A stretch of DNA of 64,000 nucleotides from Ignelater luminosus (taxonomy: Eukaryota; Arthropoda; Insecta; Coleoptera; Elateridae): positions 1-64,000 of the forward strand of contig VTPC01001755.1 in assembly GCA_011009095.1 (NCBI GenBank), in the 5' to 3' direction. The position numbers and the translations under genes are program-made. A model generated the notes under the pieces. That model was not told the origin of the DNA. It saw only the letters and a list, made by a program, of their open reading frames with translations, and searched no databases. Position 1 is the first letter of the stretch. The number at the start of each line of letters is the position of its first letter. This document shows positions 23,861 to 35,479 of this stretch, in pieces.

Positions 23861-25369
23861 AAATCATAATGTTATATCAATTTTTTTTATTCTAGAAATC
23901 AGAGATTTAAAACACCTGAGACCAGATCATATCAAAATTAATTGTACTTCCAGTGTAAATAAAATTTGTGAAGGTTAAAACTACTTTAATAAGCAGTTTA
24001 ACAAGAATAAAATTGTTCAAAAAACATACTTTGTAGGTGTGGCTATGGCTAAAACAAAGTTCATATCGAAGTTTTAAGGTTAGTTGACGAACATACGACA
24101 ACTCTTCAAAACTGACATTGACAAGTGTGTCTCCACTAAGGTCCCCTTTAGAAAAATGACATAATAATACAACAATATCGAGATACTCTACTTTGAATAT
24201 ATTGTTAAGAACATCACACCGAACAACTGTGCAAAGTTCCAGCTTTCTTTGATGTTTTAGAGGTTAATATTTAAATGCCATGAATGATATTCGTGTAACA
24301 CGAATTTCTTTTTATCAGTAATTACATTAAAAGATAAATTTACCAATGTAAGTAAAAAAAACTGTTCTGCATTGCTAGTCAAATTAGTATAATTACAGGA
24401 TTTGTACGTATTGACTTTTCCTTAGTAACATGCCAATATCAAAAAAGATTCAGGTGTATGCCAACCCTACGTTAACGCCAAATAACTTGATGTTTGTTAT
24501 GGTAATGTGTATACCGTGTGTACCACGGAAGATGGGACATAGGGAAAGACATGAACCAGATTAATTTGGATATTCTATGTATAAGTTTACAATTGATTCC
24601 GAAGTTTGTTGATAACGTAGCCTATAAAATGAAAAACTTACGTCGGTGACTTATTCATTTATGTATTTATCAGGTTGACAATTTAGAAATAGTTGTAAGC
24701 AATTCTTTCATTTCACAGACTACGAAGATTAGTTTACGTCTTGATGACTCATTAGTCATTACTTACCTAATTAGAGTCTTTGATGTCTTTTTGAAGAAGT
24801 GTGGCTACTATCAATATGATATTGAAATGGAATTACTTTCTATTTAACACTTATTTTATTTGTTCTTATTCTTTTATCGTGAAACATAAAAAAGTAGTTG
24901 TATAAGGCATTGGGAAAAAGACATTAATTTAGCAAAGCTTTGGAGTAGTGTAGTTCTTTGTAAGAGCGTTTTTGTAAAAAATTGTACCTTGTAGCGGTGC
25001 AGGGGGGGATGACCAAACTTCAGGGTGTACAGTGTACACCGCTTGATTGCTTAGTTTCTGTATAATTGATGATCTTGTCCTTTAAAGTAACTGCCCTTTT
25101 CTTCTTATTTCTGATTCTAGAATATAAACTCGAAGTTGTACTGTAGACCTAGAAAATACTTTGTATAGTGCGGTCCTTTTTCTTGTTAAGATATTGACAT
25201 CTAAAAAATGCTACTTATAATGACTGTTAATTGTTTTTTATTAACCGGTTTGATCGGTTTGTTTTCTGGTAGACTGACCTTACAAAGTAAATAAAATTTG
25301 TTATTGACTGCAACACAGTTTGTTGTTCTTTTAATTTATATAATAAAATAAATAATAATAAAATGATAA
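23861..25369. other. Intergenic DNA between foldback element and unit B
   Basis: No supported gene. A short CAGGGTGTACAGTGTACACC palindromic patch lies near 25021-25040. Otherwise AT-rich without structure I can name. Confidence 0.4.
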
Positions 25370-26010
25370 AAAAAAATATAATAAATTCAAACAACAGTTG
25401 AACAAAAGACTGGATGCAGACTAGTTATTCTCATAAAAACTAAATAAAAAATGTTGTATCTTACTTTTTTGTTATATTTTTCTCCCAGATTTTCCCAAAA
25501 CTCCAATTTAGATATTAAAAGTAAATAGTCACAAATATGGCAACAACTCAACATATTACATAATATATCCTCTGTTCTACATATATCGAGCCTTTACGCT
25601 ACGAATAACAATACAGATTCTGCCATACACGCACAAAACGCAGGTTTTGCATAAAAGAAAGAAGGACGCAAATTTTCCTTATTAGTTTTTTTTCTTCTTA
25701 CAGTTTATTTTTAATTTTAAGTTTTACGTATATGTACAACTTTCATTGATTTTATTTTTATGAATTTTGCTAGTTACAGCAAATTATCTTTCTATAATAC
25801 TGCTCTTACATTTTAAAAGCAAGTTGTTGTAGCATGAAACTGACAAATAGAATAATAATTTTTTTTATAATCACTTATATTGCTTACATAAATTTTTTAT
25901 GATAGTGATATACTTTCGACATAAAAGAAGAAATTCAAAACTTGTATTATGGCCTTGCTATTTTATGTTGTTTTTACAAAAATTCCCTGCGCAGCTATTA
26001 ACGAACAGTA

Positions 26011-27304
26011 CGAGGGCGGTTCAGTAAGTACCCGTGTTTGACGACAGAAGGCGTTCCTGAGGGAAGTTGGTGTTATCATCGTGTGCTGCCATCTATCAAA
26101 CGACGGTATAACAAATTGCAGACTGATTGATAGGTTAGTTTGGATTTGACAGCCATTTGAGTAAGACGTGTTTCGTGATTTTAGCTAAGATGGAAAAAGA
26201 GCAGTATCGTTCGGTAATTCGCCCTTCTGTTTTTGGATGGGAAAAAATGCGAGGAAATAAAAGCAAAGTTGGATGCTGTTTATGGGGACACTTCGCCATC
26301 TATGACCACAGTTAGATATTGGTTCAACGAATTTAAACGTGGGCGAATATCCGTTTTTGATGAGGAGCGACCAGGACGCCCGGCAGACGTGGTTACCGAG
26401 GAAATCATTCAAAAAGTCCACGACATGATTCTCGCTGATCGACGAACGAAAGTGCGTGAAGTAGCAGAAGCCGTAGGTGTGTCGACCGGAACGGCAATTA
26501 ATATTTTACATGATAAGTTGGCGATGAAAAAATTGTCGGCGCGATGGGTACCGCGATTGCTAACGGTGGACAACAAGCGGATGCGGCTGTTAACTTCGAA
26601 GCAGTGTTTGGAGCAATTTAAGCGAAATCCGAAGGAGTTTTTGCGTCGAGTTGTCACCGTTGATGAAACCTGGATTCATCATTACACACCAGAAACTAAG
26701 CAACAATCAAAACAATGGATTTCTCCCGGTGAATCTGCTCCAAAGAAGGCGAAGATGGTTCCATCGGCCGGAAAGGTCATGGCGACGATTTTTTAGGATG
26801 CGAACGGCGTCATCCTCATGGATTTTTTAGAAAAAGGAAGAACGATCACTGAACAATACTACAGTGAGTTATTAGACAGCTTCGACAAAAAATTGAAGGA
26901 GACACGGCCGCATTTGGCGAAACAAAAGGTGCTGTTTCACCACGATAACTCACCAGCACATTCATCCGGAGTTGTCGCCGCCAAACTGCATGAATTGCGT
27001 TATGAATTGCTGCCGCACCCCCCGTATTCACCCGATCTGGCTCCCTGCGATTTTTTCTTGTTTCCTAACATGAAGAAATGGCTCGCGGGAAAAAAATTTA
27101 GCTCAAACGAGGAAGTCATCGCCGAGATAGAGGCGTATTTTGGAGAGTTCGACAAATCCTATTTTTGGAGGGGTTAAAAAAATGGCAGGAACGTTGGGAG
27201 AAGTGTATATTTCTAAAAGAAGACTATGTTAAAAAATAAAAAAAAAATTTTTGAAAAAAATTGTGTCTTCATTTCTAACACGGGTACTTATTGAACCGCC
27301 CTCG
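26011..27304 (+). mobile_element. Full-length mariner element (inactive)
   Basis: 28-bp terminal inverted repeats beginning CGAGGGCGGTTCA differ at one position and are flanked by TA (26009-26010, 27305-27306), the standard mariner target duplication. Length 1294 bp is normal for a complete mariner. The only gene is a transposase in the same orientation, broken by three lesions. The copy sits in the promoter of JHBP pseudogene B. A second, older copy of the same or a close subfamily lies at 61046-62070. Confidence 0.95.
26190..27239 (+). pseudogene. Mariner transposase, broken
   Basis: The start at 26190 (MEKEQYRSVIR) is followed by a one-base insertion in the CCC run near 26223. The main frame from there carries the paired HTH region (SPSMTTVRYWFNEFKRGR, VREVAEAVGVS), WVPRLLT, and the first catalytic Asp in VTVDETWIHHYTPE. 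An in-frame TAG at 26794-26796 replaces an expected Trp codon. The second frame carries HHDNSPAH and YSPDLAPCDFFLFP: the second and third Asp are separated by 34 residues, the D,D34D signature. A one-base loss near 27162-27166 shifts the last 25 or so codons before TAA at 27237-27239. Allowing for the lesions the length is about 349 codons, normal for the family. Catalytic residues are kept, so decay is recent but complete. Confidence 0.93.
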
Positions 27305-27320
27305 TACAGGCACGTCCAAA

Positions 27321-27330
27321 TATATAAATA
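27321..27330 (+). promoter_or_regulatory. TATA box of JHBP pseudogene B
   Basis: TATATAAATA, identical to that of gene A, now only 16 bp downstream of the mariner end. The TATA is intact but its original upstream context is displaced by 1.3 kb. Confidence 0.65.
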
Positions 27331-27395
27331 AAACGTTTGCAATAATTTAATGCAGTTTAGTAGTTTATTACTAGAAGAAGAATATTGAGATAATC

Positions 27396-28504
27396 ATGAA
27401 GACCATAGCAATACTGTTGGTGGCTGTACAATTTATAAAAACTGAAACAACTGGAAGCTTATGTAAGTTCTTTACGCTTTGCATTATTTTGTTTTCATTA
27501 TTCCAACAAATTACAAATTGTAAATTTTAAACAGTTTAATAAATAAATAAATAGAAATACCTAATTAGTTTTACGTTTAAAAATAACATTTTAATTGGAG
27601 TTAATGTACTTGAACTTGAACCATGTCATAAAAACGACCCCAACCTTAATGTTGTTTTCTGCAATTCCTCGACAAAGGATTGTCTGTATTATCGAGAGGA
27701 GTACCCAAACTTTCAATTTCAATTTCTTCATATATAGTGCTTGTTTTAGCAAGCAATGTAACCTTAGAAAATATCTCAAATGGAACAGTAGTATTTAAAA
27801 TCATAAAGATCTCGAATATTTTGAAACTAAACGTGGTTGATGCCAAGTATAAAAAATTCTGATTTTCCATATTGTTTCAAAACTCATTTATAATTATTGC
27901 TTTTAGGATAGATGCGGATGATCTATCTGAAGAAATAGATATAGTTCATCCAAAACTTACTATTGCTTTAGAATATAATTTTGATGGAGAGTTATTAGAG
28001 TCTCCAATACATATACAGGGATTGTTTAAAGGAAAATTCAGTAAGACGAAAGACACGAAGTTTCTTCAAACTACATTTTCTATTTTGCAGCTGACTTAAA
28101 ATCTAACTTCAAAATTAAATTCAAAGTTGTTGAAAAAGATGGAGAAAAGTACTTTGCTGTGAATGATTTTAAATTTAAAATGTAGGTTGGTGGAGGCTCT
28201 GTCCATCTTGTTCCCACAAATCCTGAAGAACGGACTATTAGTATGTAAAATTTCATCTTTGATTGTATGGCCTCTGATATTTAATTAACGCATTTGTTCA
28301 TTTAGAATCTTGCTGATATATCTGTCATAAACTATTCTTATTTTTTGTTTCAGCTAATTTGTTCAGACTCTGTTTAATCAGAACGCAAAAGAGTATTTAG
28401 AATTACTGAGTCCTCTTTACATACAACATGGAGGACAACTAACTAAATCAGTGATGGAAAAACTGTTATTCTTAATTCTGGCAAACCAGATACTTCAAGA
28501 GTAA
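27396..28504 (+). pseudogene. JHBP/takeout-family pseudogene B
   Basis: Tandem copy of gene A with exon equivalents 27396-27462, 27601-27846, 27907-28040, 28091-28240 and 28354-28504. The signal-peptide exon is intact (MKTIAILLVAVQFIKT). Lesions relative to A: a one-base loss in exon 2 just after 27651, next to the second conserved Cys codon; a nonsense TAG at 28183-28185 in exon 4 where A has GAA after ATG; and a one-base loss near 28361 in exon 5. Exon 2 also lacks one codon, and its acceptor is preceded by TTGGAG instead of ATTTTAG. All other splice sites and AATAAA (28612) survive, so a spliced non-coding transcript is possible, but no full-length protein. The mariner in its promoter may have contributed to silencing, or may have come after it. 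Confidence 0.92.
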
Positions 28505-28890
28505 ACTATTATTGAGCTATTTTATATAGGTTTTATATAAGTTATTATCACTAATAGTTTTAGGTACGTATAGTTACAAGATTATAAACAATGTATGTAT
28601 ATTATGTTGTCAATAAATAAATAATGATGTTGCCTGTCTAATTTACACTTTCTATTATCTACTTTCCTATGGTGAACCTATTTATTAACATACAGGGTGT
28701 CCAAATTGACTGTTTCAGTCAAATATAACAGTTATTTCAAAAGGTAGATTTCGATTTTAGTAATCCAATAAGGCTGTAAAATATCTATAAACAATCTGTA
28801 AACACCTTGCATATGTTAGCAAATTATTACTCTTCGTTTACTGCTGTTTTCAATAAGATGCTTTCTGTAATCTAAGCCTACCAATTTGGA

Positions 28891-30477
28891 CGTTATTTAT
28901 GTTACATAGATTTCTCTCTATCAATAATGAAATTGCCTCTTACTTTTCATTGTAACTGTTAGATACAAGCACCGAAATTTCTTATTGAACAAAAAACCGA
29001 CTAAGACGTGTTTTGAGCTGTGTAAAACACCCAAAAAGCAAAACTTTGCGTCGTAGCCTTTTCCAAATAACCACAACGCGTTCTGAAAAATTAGACTATC
29101 AAAATACAAAATTTGTGTTGTTTCTGTTTAAAAACCGCTCACTACGCGTTCTGGTTGTGATAAGAACGTACACTATTTTTTGCAGGACTGATGAGATCTT
29201 TAATGTATCATTCTTTGTGCACATCAATACTGGACAAACAAGGACGCAAGGCAAGAAAATGACGGCTAGCAACTACCAAAGTTACGCAGTTGTCCGCATG
29301 CGAAAACATTTGCAGAATATTTTCTAGAATACAGGGTGACATTTTGAAAAGTTTCAATGGGCTGTATTTTTTTTTAAAGAATATCAAAAAATGCTCGAAA
29401 CCGTTTCGGTAGTATGCACAAATATAGCGCCACTCCCAACCGCCCGCTCCCTCGCCACCACAACTTTGAAATCTTAAATGGCAACCCCCACTTGTGACAC
29501 ATCGTTGAAAATCTCTTGAAAAATGCTTTTCTTTGATACCATACAAAGGCACATTTGGATACAATATTAATAATTTATTAAACAATAAAGTGATCAGATG
29601 TGTAATTTATTTGATTAATTGTTCTAGTAGGTAATACGATAAATGGCCAAAAAGCGTTTTTCTTGCATCTAGTCATAGATGTGTTTAATACCATTTGTAG
29701 ATTATTTGGCAAAAACATTTGGGAGTAATTCCCTCTTGACTACTAACTCAATAAGTAAAAGGGAAAGTACCGATTTTATTATCTGCTGGATGGAAATTGC
29801 ATTTTAAGTATTTCTTATCAGGAAAAATGCATTTCTGAGATTTAAAATCATCTTAACAAGAACAAGCATCTTCAAATAAATAGGTCCTCCTTCTATCAGT
29901 AAATCTGATAAAATGAGAAAAATGATCGAGAGTTAGTAAAAAACATTTGTTTTTGTAACAAATGTACGGTTTTTTTAAATCGTTTTAATTACTTTTTTTT
30001 ACATGTTTTGTCCCTATTCTCGAACGCTGCTTGATGTAGGAAGTTGAAAAAATCGTAAGATTCTGGGATTTTTTTCAGTTTTCTTAAAGTACAGCCAAAA
30101 CTGTACTTATAGTAAGAAATTTTACCCCGACAGTATTATAGAGCACAAAAATCAGCGTCGATTGAGTACCTAGTTGTTAAATTTTGATCGGGCGTAAGAA
30201 AAAGATCGCGACGAAAATTGCCTATTTTTATCCAAGAATCTTCCTTTCTACTTGGACTGACCTTAATCTTGTAATAACTCGCCCAAGAATTAAAATACAA
30301 AAGAATTGGTCCAAATAAAAGTTGTAAAGCGTTTATAGGGCTTTCCAAAGAGTTCAACATTTTTAAAATTGGTCATGTACAGCTCTTTATCGGCGACTTT
30401 CTAGCCAACAAGGTCAACAGCTCCAAATATAAGTATACTACACATGTGGTGATTATTGATTACTATCGATTTACGAC
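28891..30477. other. Intergenic DNA with repeat-like phrases
   Basis: No host gene supported. TACAGGGTGACA at about 29330 begins a moderately GC-rich patch (29330-29560) with open frames on both strands but no signature. It is probably repetitive. Confidence 0.4.
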
Positions 30478-30749
30478 TTTGTTATACTTTGCTATAAATG
30501 TGAGGCAAAGGCACATATTTTGTGATAAACCCGCCGCCAGGTGGCGCTATCTAACTTAATTTTTTTAATGGATTACTTTTTATTCGATTTTTGGAATTTG
30601 CAACCTATTTGTGATAACTTTCCTTATAACTGCTACCAACCTATCTGATTTACTTTTCGGGAAAAATAATAATTTTTATAAATTTAATACAAAGATGTAA
30701 AATATTGTATTCTGTAGAGATAATAAGCAAATTTTTCTACATTTCTGGA

Positions 30750-30990
30750 AGGTGTATTGTAGACTACACTTTTTAAATGTCCCCAAAGAAAGTAGTCCAA
30801 AGCAGTTAAATCCGAAGAAAAGCTGGCCATCTTATAGAACCATTAGTACCCATCCATCGTCTCGAAAATATCATGTTCAGATGGTCTCTTACTATGTTAC
30901 TGCTACTTGTTGAAAATACATCACCTGCCGCAAATTTAAATTAACATTCTCAAGCAAAAGAGGTAGCTGATGTATTAGGGTATTTACAGA
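30750..30990 (-). pseudogene. Transposase relic, left half of the palindromic element
   Basis: The minus strand reads LLENVNLNLRQVMYFQQ, then RRWMGTNGSIRWPAF and, after a frameshift, SDLTALDYFLWGHLKSVV. This is the FQQDGAPxH - RWxGxxGxxxWPxRSPDLTPLDFFLWG region of the same transposase type as at 1974-2196. The expected DGAPPH residues after FQQ are lost. Confidence 0.65.
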
Positions 30991-31010
30991 GATAGGTATA
31001 ATGGTTATAG

Positions 31011-31243
31011 TGGCCAGCTCGTTTTCCGAATTTAACTCCTTTAGACTACTTTCTTTGGGGAAATTTAAAAAGCGTAGTCTACGATACACCTTCGAGAAAG
31101 AAGAAGAATTAACAGAGCGTATCAGTATCGCTTGTGCCAGCATAGCGCCGGAAACTTTACGAAACGTAACCAGTACAGCCTTAATAAGTCGTTATCAAAA
31201 ATGCATAGAATGTGATGGAGGAACTTTTGAGCACTTAATTTAA
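31011..31243 (+). pseudogene. Transposase relic, right half of the palindromic element
   Basis: The plus strand reads WPARFPNLTPLDYFLWGNLK, then (after a frameshift in the AAG run near 31095) ERISIACASIAPETLRNV and KCIECDGGTFEHLI before TAA. The ending xxCIExxGGxFEHLL is the usual C-terminus of this transposase family. It is the mirror partner of the minus-strand copy at 30750-30990. Confidence 0.7.
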
Positions 31244-31660
31244 TTTAATCTCGCTTTCACTTAGAGGTATTTTGTTTTCATATTGGTCTTTTGAGTTTTG
31301 TACTTTCAATTTGACTTTGATGTTTGTTTTCCTGTCTTTTAAGTTGTATTAAAAGTTTTAATAAATTAATCTTTGCCTATTATCTCTACAAAATACAATA
31401 TTTTACATCTTTGCGTTAAATTTATAAAAATTATTATTTTCCCAAAAAATAAACCAGATAGGTTGGTAAATAGCAGATATAAGAAAAGTTATATTATATA
31501 TAAAATTTAATATGTTGCAAATTCCAAAAATCGAATAAAAAGTAGGGTATTTCATTAAAAAAAAAATAAGTTAGGTAACGCCACCTGGCGGTGACGCATT
31601 TAGTCTGAACACTTTTTATCACAAAATATGTGCCTTTATTTTACATTTATAACAAAGTTT

Positions 31661-32360
31661 TCACAATTCCAAAATCTGCATTCGTTCCCGAGATATCGCG
31701 CTGTCCCATTCCTCCCTGAACACACTGTATTACGATATATAAAGCCACAGTGGCGTTCTGATCAAGGAGTCAATGTATAAGATACCAAATAAAAAAATGT
31801 AATCAAGTGAGTTTTATTATTAAACACAAACACCTCAATATTGGTGACCCCTAACATTACAATTTACCGACGGACTATTTCATTTCGTCCTCATTAATTA
31901 TCTTGGAATAGACAACACACTTTACAGTCTAGTACAAGTTCTAAGCGTGATTGGAATTATCTGAATCGGTATACAATTTAGGTTAATCGAGACCCGTAAC
32001 TGCTGTAAAAATAAATATACACACAGAAAATCAATTAATGATTTCTAAACCCACAACAAACTATTGTTTTAACAACAAAAATTCTTCAATCATTTGGGGG
32101 TGGGTGAAATAAAAACACTGTACTCCAAACAGGTAATACTATTGAATTGAAAAACCTTCTTACAATAAATTATGGAATTAAGTTAAGGTTCCTGAAAGAA
32201 AAACAAAACGACAATAATGAATACAACGAAAAAGAAAGTGACAAAAACTAAAAAGGTAAATTTATATTGAAATAAAGCTGAATTGACTGAAAGAAAAATT
32301 AAGCAATTAAGTGAAAATAACAAAATGAAAATTATAATAGAAAAGGCATATACATTTATT
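31661..32360. other. Intergenic DNA
   Basis: No gene recognised. The first 80 bp (CCCGAGATATCGCGCTGTCCC to ACACACTGTATTACG) look like the edge of another repeat. Confidence 0.35.
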
Positions 32361-32720
32361 AAAGTTTGATGTTGAAACCTTCTATGTCACGTGGATTTTC
32401 TTCCGCCCATATGTGGTTGCTGTGAAGGTTCATTTCAAATGAAATTTGCTTAGTTTGTGAAAAGGATTTTACAGTCAAATCCAGGATCTTCAGTTTTTCA
32501 ATATAGCATCTAGCAAAAGTTCAACGAAGGGGAAAATCACGGGACAAACGCAAAAGCCTGTAGTTTTTGAACATGATAAACATACAATTGTTGCTCTTAA
32601 GAATTTCCCAGACTGTGAAATTAATTGTATTTAAAACTAACACAATCCCTTTCGTGCTGTTTTCGGTGTTTCTAAATCTCATTAGAAATAGCTGCTTGTA
32701 ATTGCGGTGTTAGTACAATA
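32361..32720 (-). pseudogene. Mariner/IS630-like transposase relic (central part)
   Basis: The minus strand reads TVWEILKSNN, then LRLSRDFPLR, a stop, and EMNLHSNHIWAEENPRD. The order HTH end (xTVxxILK) - LxxxDFPLRxxFCRW - HNxHxWAxENPHA fits the middle of the transposase type seen at 1974-2196 and 30750-31243. The catalytic LFTDE motif appears degraded. This relic and the palindromic element only 0.7 kb away could derive from related insertions. Confidence 0.6.
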
Positions 32721-34494
32721 CGTTAGCGCCCAGAAAGATAGATGGTTCTTCTAAACCACCTATTTTACATAAACGAAAATGAATGTTTGCTAAAGTTTGG
32801 TGATTAGGCAGATTGGGATAAGAATAAAGGTGCCTAGGTTCAGGTGAATTACCAAATTACGAACTATATATGAAATGGTATCAACATTTTGGCTTATATA
32901 CGGCATGACGTAATATATTTCTTTTTGGGAAAAACTTTATGCAAAATGCGATGCTAAAAGAAATTTTTCCGAACAAGTAACTTTTGGTATCTTAGATATA
33001 AATTTGATTTTTCTCAACATTTCGCAGCAGACAGAAACTTTGTAACTGTCAAATTAAAATTTTACAAGTCTTACCCCAAAGAAGTTTCGCATAAAACTCC
33101 TGGTATTTTTCTTATTTAATCAACATATCAAAAACATGTTGATATCATTTCAAAGTTATAGAGCTGTGCCAAATTTTATTCCGATATCTTTTACCATACC
33201 TAAACTTTCAAAAAATTTAATTTTTCTAAAGACCTTTAACACTCTGTATCTCGAAAACGGTAAGGCTAAGACAGATGTTAATTGAAAAGCTTTTTTTCTA
33301 AAAGTATGCTTAAGAATCACCTACTAAAGTCTATCTACCTTATTCTGATACACCTTGTATACAGCACGTCCTATTTGTTTGAATAACTCGACTAAAGGTG
33401 TAAATTTTGATAAGCATAATTATGCAGAGCGATGGAAAAATTACGCACCCAAATACAAACAAATATGACTTAATGTGAGAACTTCCTATTGTCAAATTGG
33501 TTCTGATAAAAACTGAGATAATTCAGGTATCTTACTTTTTTTTTTTATTATAATTTTTTATACCTTACGGCAACGTAACCTGAAGGACCAAACGTTCCGG
33601 ATTTCGCCTGCTTTTGTGAGACCCAAACAGCAGTAATAAATATGGCAAACATTCTACAAAAATGTTCTTTATTAAAGAAATTCCTGATCATAAATTTCAG
33701 CAAATATGCGCAATAAACAATAAATTTTTTAAATTTAACTTAAGATTATGATTTAGTTTAAGTAAAAATCATTTTTGTTGTGTATGTGGGTTCCATATTT
33801 TACAAACTTGTATCGCACAATTTATTTAAATAAATTTGTGCATTTGAATTATTTTTATTTTTATTTGTTTTTGGTAACTAAAACAACTTAAACTGTAAAC
33901 AAATGTACCTTACACGGAACTGATCGTCAATTGAAAACTTATAATCTCTACTCCCTTGGGGCATAAATAACTACTTCCGTTTGGAATAAAAACTTTTTTA
34001 AATTATATTCTTATAGTATTAAATTTGAATCGACACTAAATCTTTATGCATTAAAACGTTAAAACGTGTTGCCACTTGCAAATTTGTTACTTGTTGTCTT
34101 TTTTGTTTACTATATTCTTAACATCATCTGCAATGCCCATTAATAAATGAGTTTTTATCTTACTCGGAGAAAATTTAGATTTTAGCTACAAATACAGAGT
34201 TTTTTATATTTCTTTTTCAAACCTTTGCAAGAAATGCATACTTACTTTAAGTTCCCCAAATTTTACTTGCCTCTTTTTACCGTTTGTTGTAGGGGTGTTT
34301 TAACGGTCTTGTATAGTACTCGTAATTCTTTTTGCTTAGAAATCTGAAGTGTCTGGCACAAGAAATTAAAATGTTTGTAAGAATATAAAAAACTCTTTAC
34401 AAAATCAGGTTTGACATGAAATAAGTAAAATAAAATAACAAACAAACTCATTTGCAGTTATTTACAACAGTCATTTACGGATAAAGTTAAACGT
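32721..34494. other. Intergenic DNA
   Basis: No gene supported. About 33180-33360 contains CACTCTGTATCTCGAAAACGG and ACACCTTGTATAC, wording typical of insect interspersed repeats, but no ends could be defined. Confidence 0.35.
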
Positions 34495-34499
34495 TTTAT

Positions 34500-34676
34500 T
34501 GTAGGGAGTAATTATTATGCAAGTTGGTAGTAGTTAGGTAGTTGAATGATTAGAGAGAAGTTATGTAATGTTATGAAGTGTAATGTAATGTAATGTATGC
34601 GATGTATTGTAAGGTTAATGTCGTTTATGTAAAAATAAAAGAAATAAAATAAACCACACATTAAAAATCTTCTACA
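34500..34676 (+). repeat. Copia 5' LTR
   Basis: Begins TGTAGGGAGTAATT and ends CTTCTACA (TG...CA). Contains a small TAATG tandem and a TATA-poor, AATAAA-bearing end (AAAATAAAAGAAATAAAATAA). Confidence 0.92.
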
Positions 34677-34935
34677 GGTCATGGACTCAGTGTATGCCTA
34701 AACGGCGGAAAATATTAAAAACAAAAGTAAAAACGTGGTGTGGTTTAAAACAGTAAAGAGGCTAAAAAGTAAAAAATTAAAAAGTGAGATTAAAAAGAGC
34801 TTGGCGTAAAAAAAACTAAAAAAAGTGAGTGAAAGAAAAAGAGAGATAAAGCTGGTAAAGACAGACAAGTATAAAATTAACACTGAAAAACGGAAAATAA
34901 AGTAAAATTGCTGTGGTGATTAAAAGTGAAAGAAG

Positions 34936-35479
34936 ATGGCTTCGAATATAATGGATGAATTAAATCATATTGAAAAACTACAAGGAAAGGAAAATTTTCA
35001 AATATGGAAATTCCAAGAAATCGATGATGCAATGCTAATATTAAAAAATTCTTGCGATTTTACCTGATAATTATAAACATTTCATAAGTGCATGGGAGTC
35101 AACTCCGCAAACAGAAAAATCCTTAACTAATTTAACATCAAGACTGCTTGCAGAAAAGCTCCGTAATAACACAAACAGTAATGAAGGAACGGTGGTATTC
35201 AAATCCACTGAAAAACGATGTAATAAATGTTTTCAAGTAGGACATATTGCACGGTTCTGTTATAAAAATACTAAAAGCAATCAAGAAAAGAAATGTTACA
35301 AATGCAATACTCCAGGACATTTTGCAAGTTCTTGTAACCGATTTTGTAAAATATGCAAGAAAAATAATCATAATGAAAAAGATTGTTATTTTAGAAAACA
35401 GTTACATAAAGAAAATGAAAAGCAAGATGAAAAGAAAACAAGTTTTTTGACAAATAGTAATAAAAAATATTGCACATAA
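34936..35479 (+). pseudogene. Copia gag remnant with three CCHC zinc knuckles
   Basis: Starts MASNIMDELNHIEKL at 34936. It then jumps, through a deletion and frameshift near 35030-35050, to ILPDNYKHFISAWEST. Three C-x2-C-x4-H-x4-C knuckles follow: CNKCFQVGHIARFC, CYKCNTPGHFASSC and CKICKKNNHNEKDC. Most of the Gag core between residues 30 and the knuckles is gone. Confidence 0.85.

Larger units (their letters stand above)
25370..28890 (+). repeat. Segmental duplication, unit B (contains pseudogene B)
   Basis: Second copy of the 17970-20670 unit in the same orientation, enlarged by the 1294-bp mariner at 26011-27304 and lacking the MITE of unit A. Homology includes upstream DNA, all five exons and four introns, the poly(A) region and downstream flank to about 28890. 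Confidence 0.8.
30478..31660. mobile_element. Near-palindromic mariner/IS630-like element
   Basis: Outer arms 30478-30731 and 31372-31660 are inverted copies of about 250-290 bp, sharing GGCACATATTTTGTGATAAA, GCCAGGTGGCG and ATAATAATTTTTATAAATTT. The inversion continues inward: the minus strand of the left half and the plus strand of the right half encode the same transposase end. The whole is therefore an inverted double copy rather than a simple transposon. The left half lacks about 230 bp present in the right. No TSD resolved. Confidence 0.7.

Noticed and set aside
26190-27239. Active mariner transposase
   Set aside because: A frameshift near the start, an in-frame TAG and a frameshift near the end exclude a full-length product.
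29208-29585. 125-codon minus-strand open frame
   Set aside because: No recognisable motif, overlaps a plus-strand frame of similar length, and starts near a repeat-type ACAGGGTG edge.
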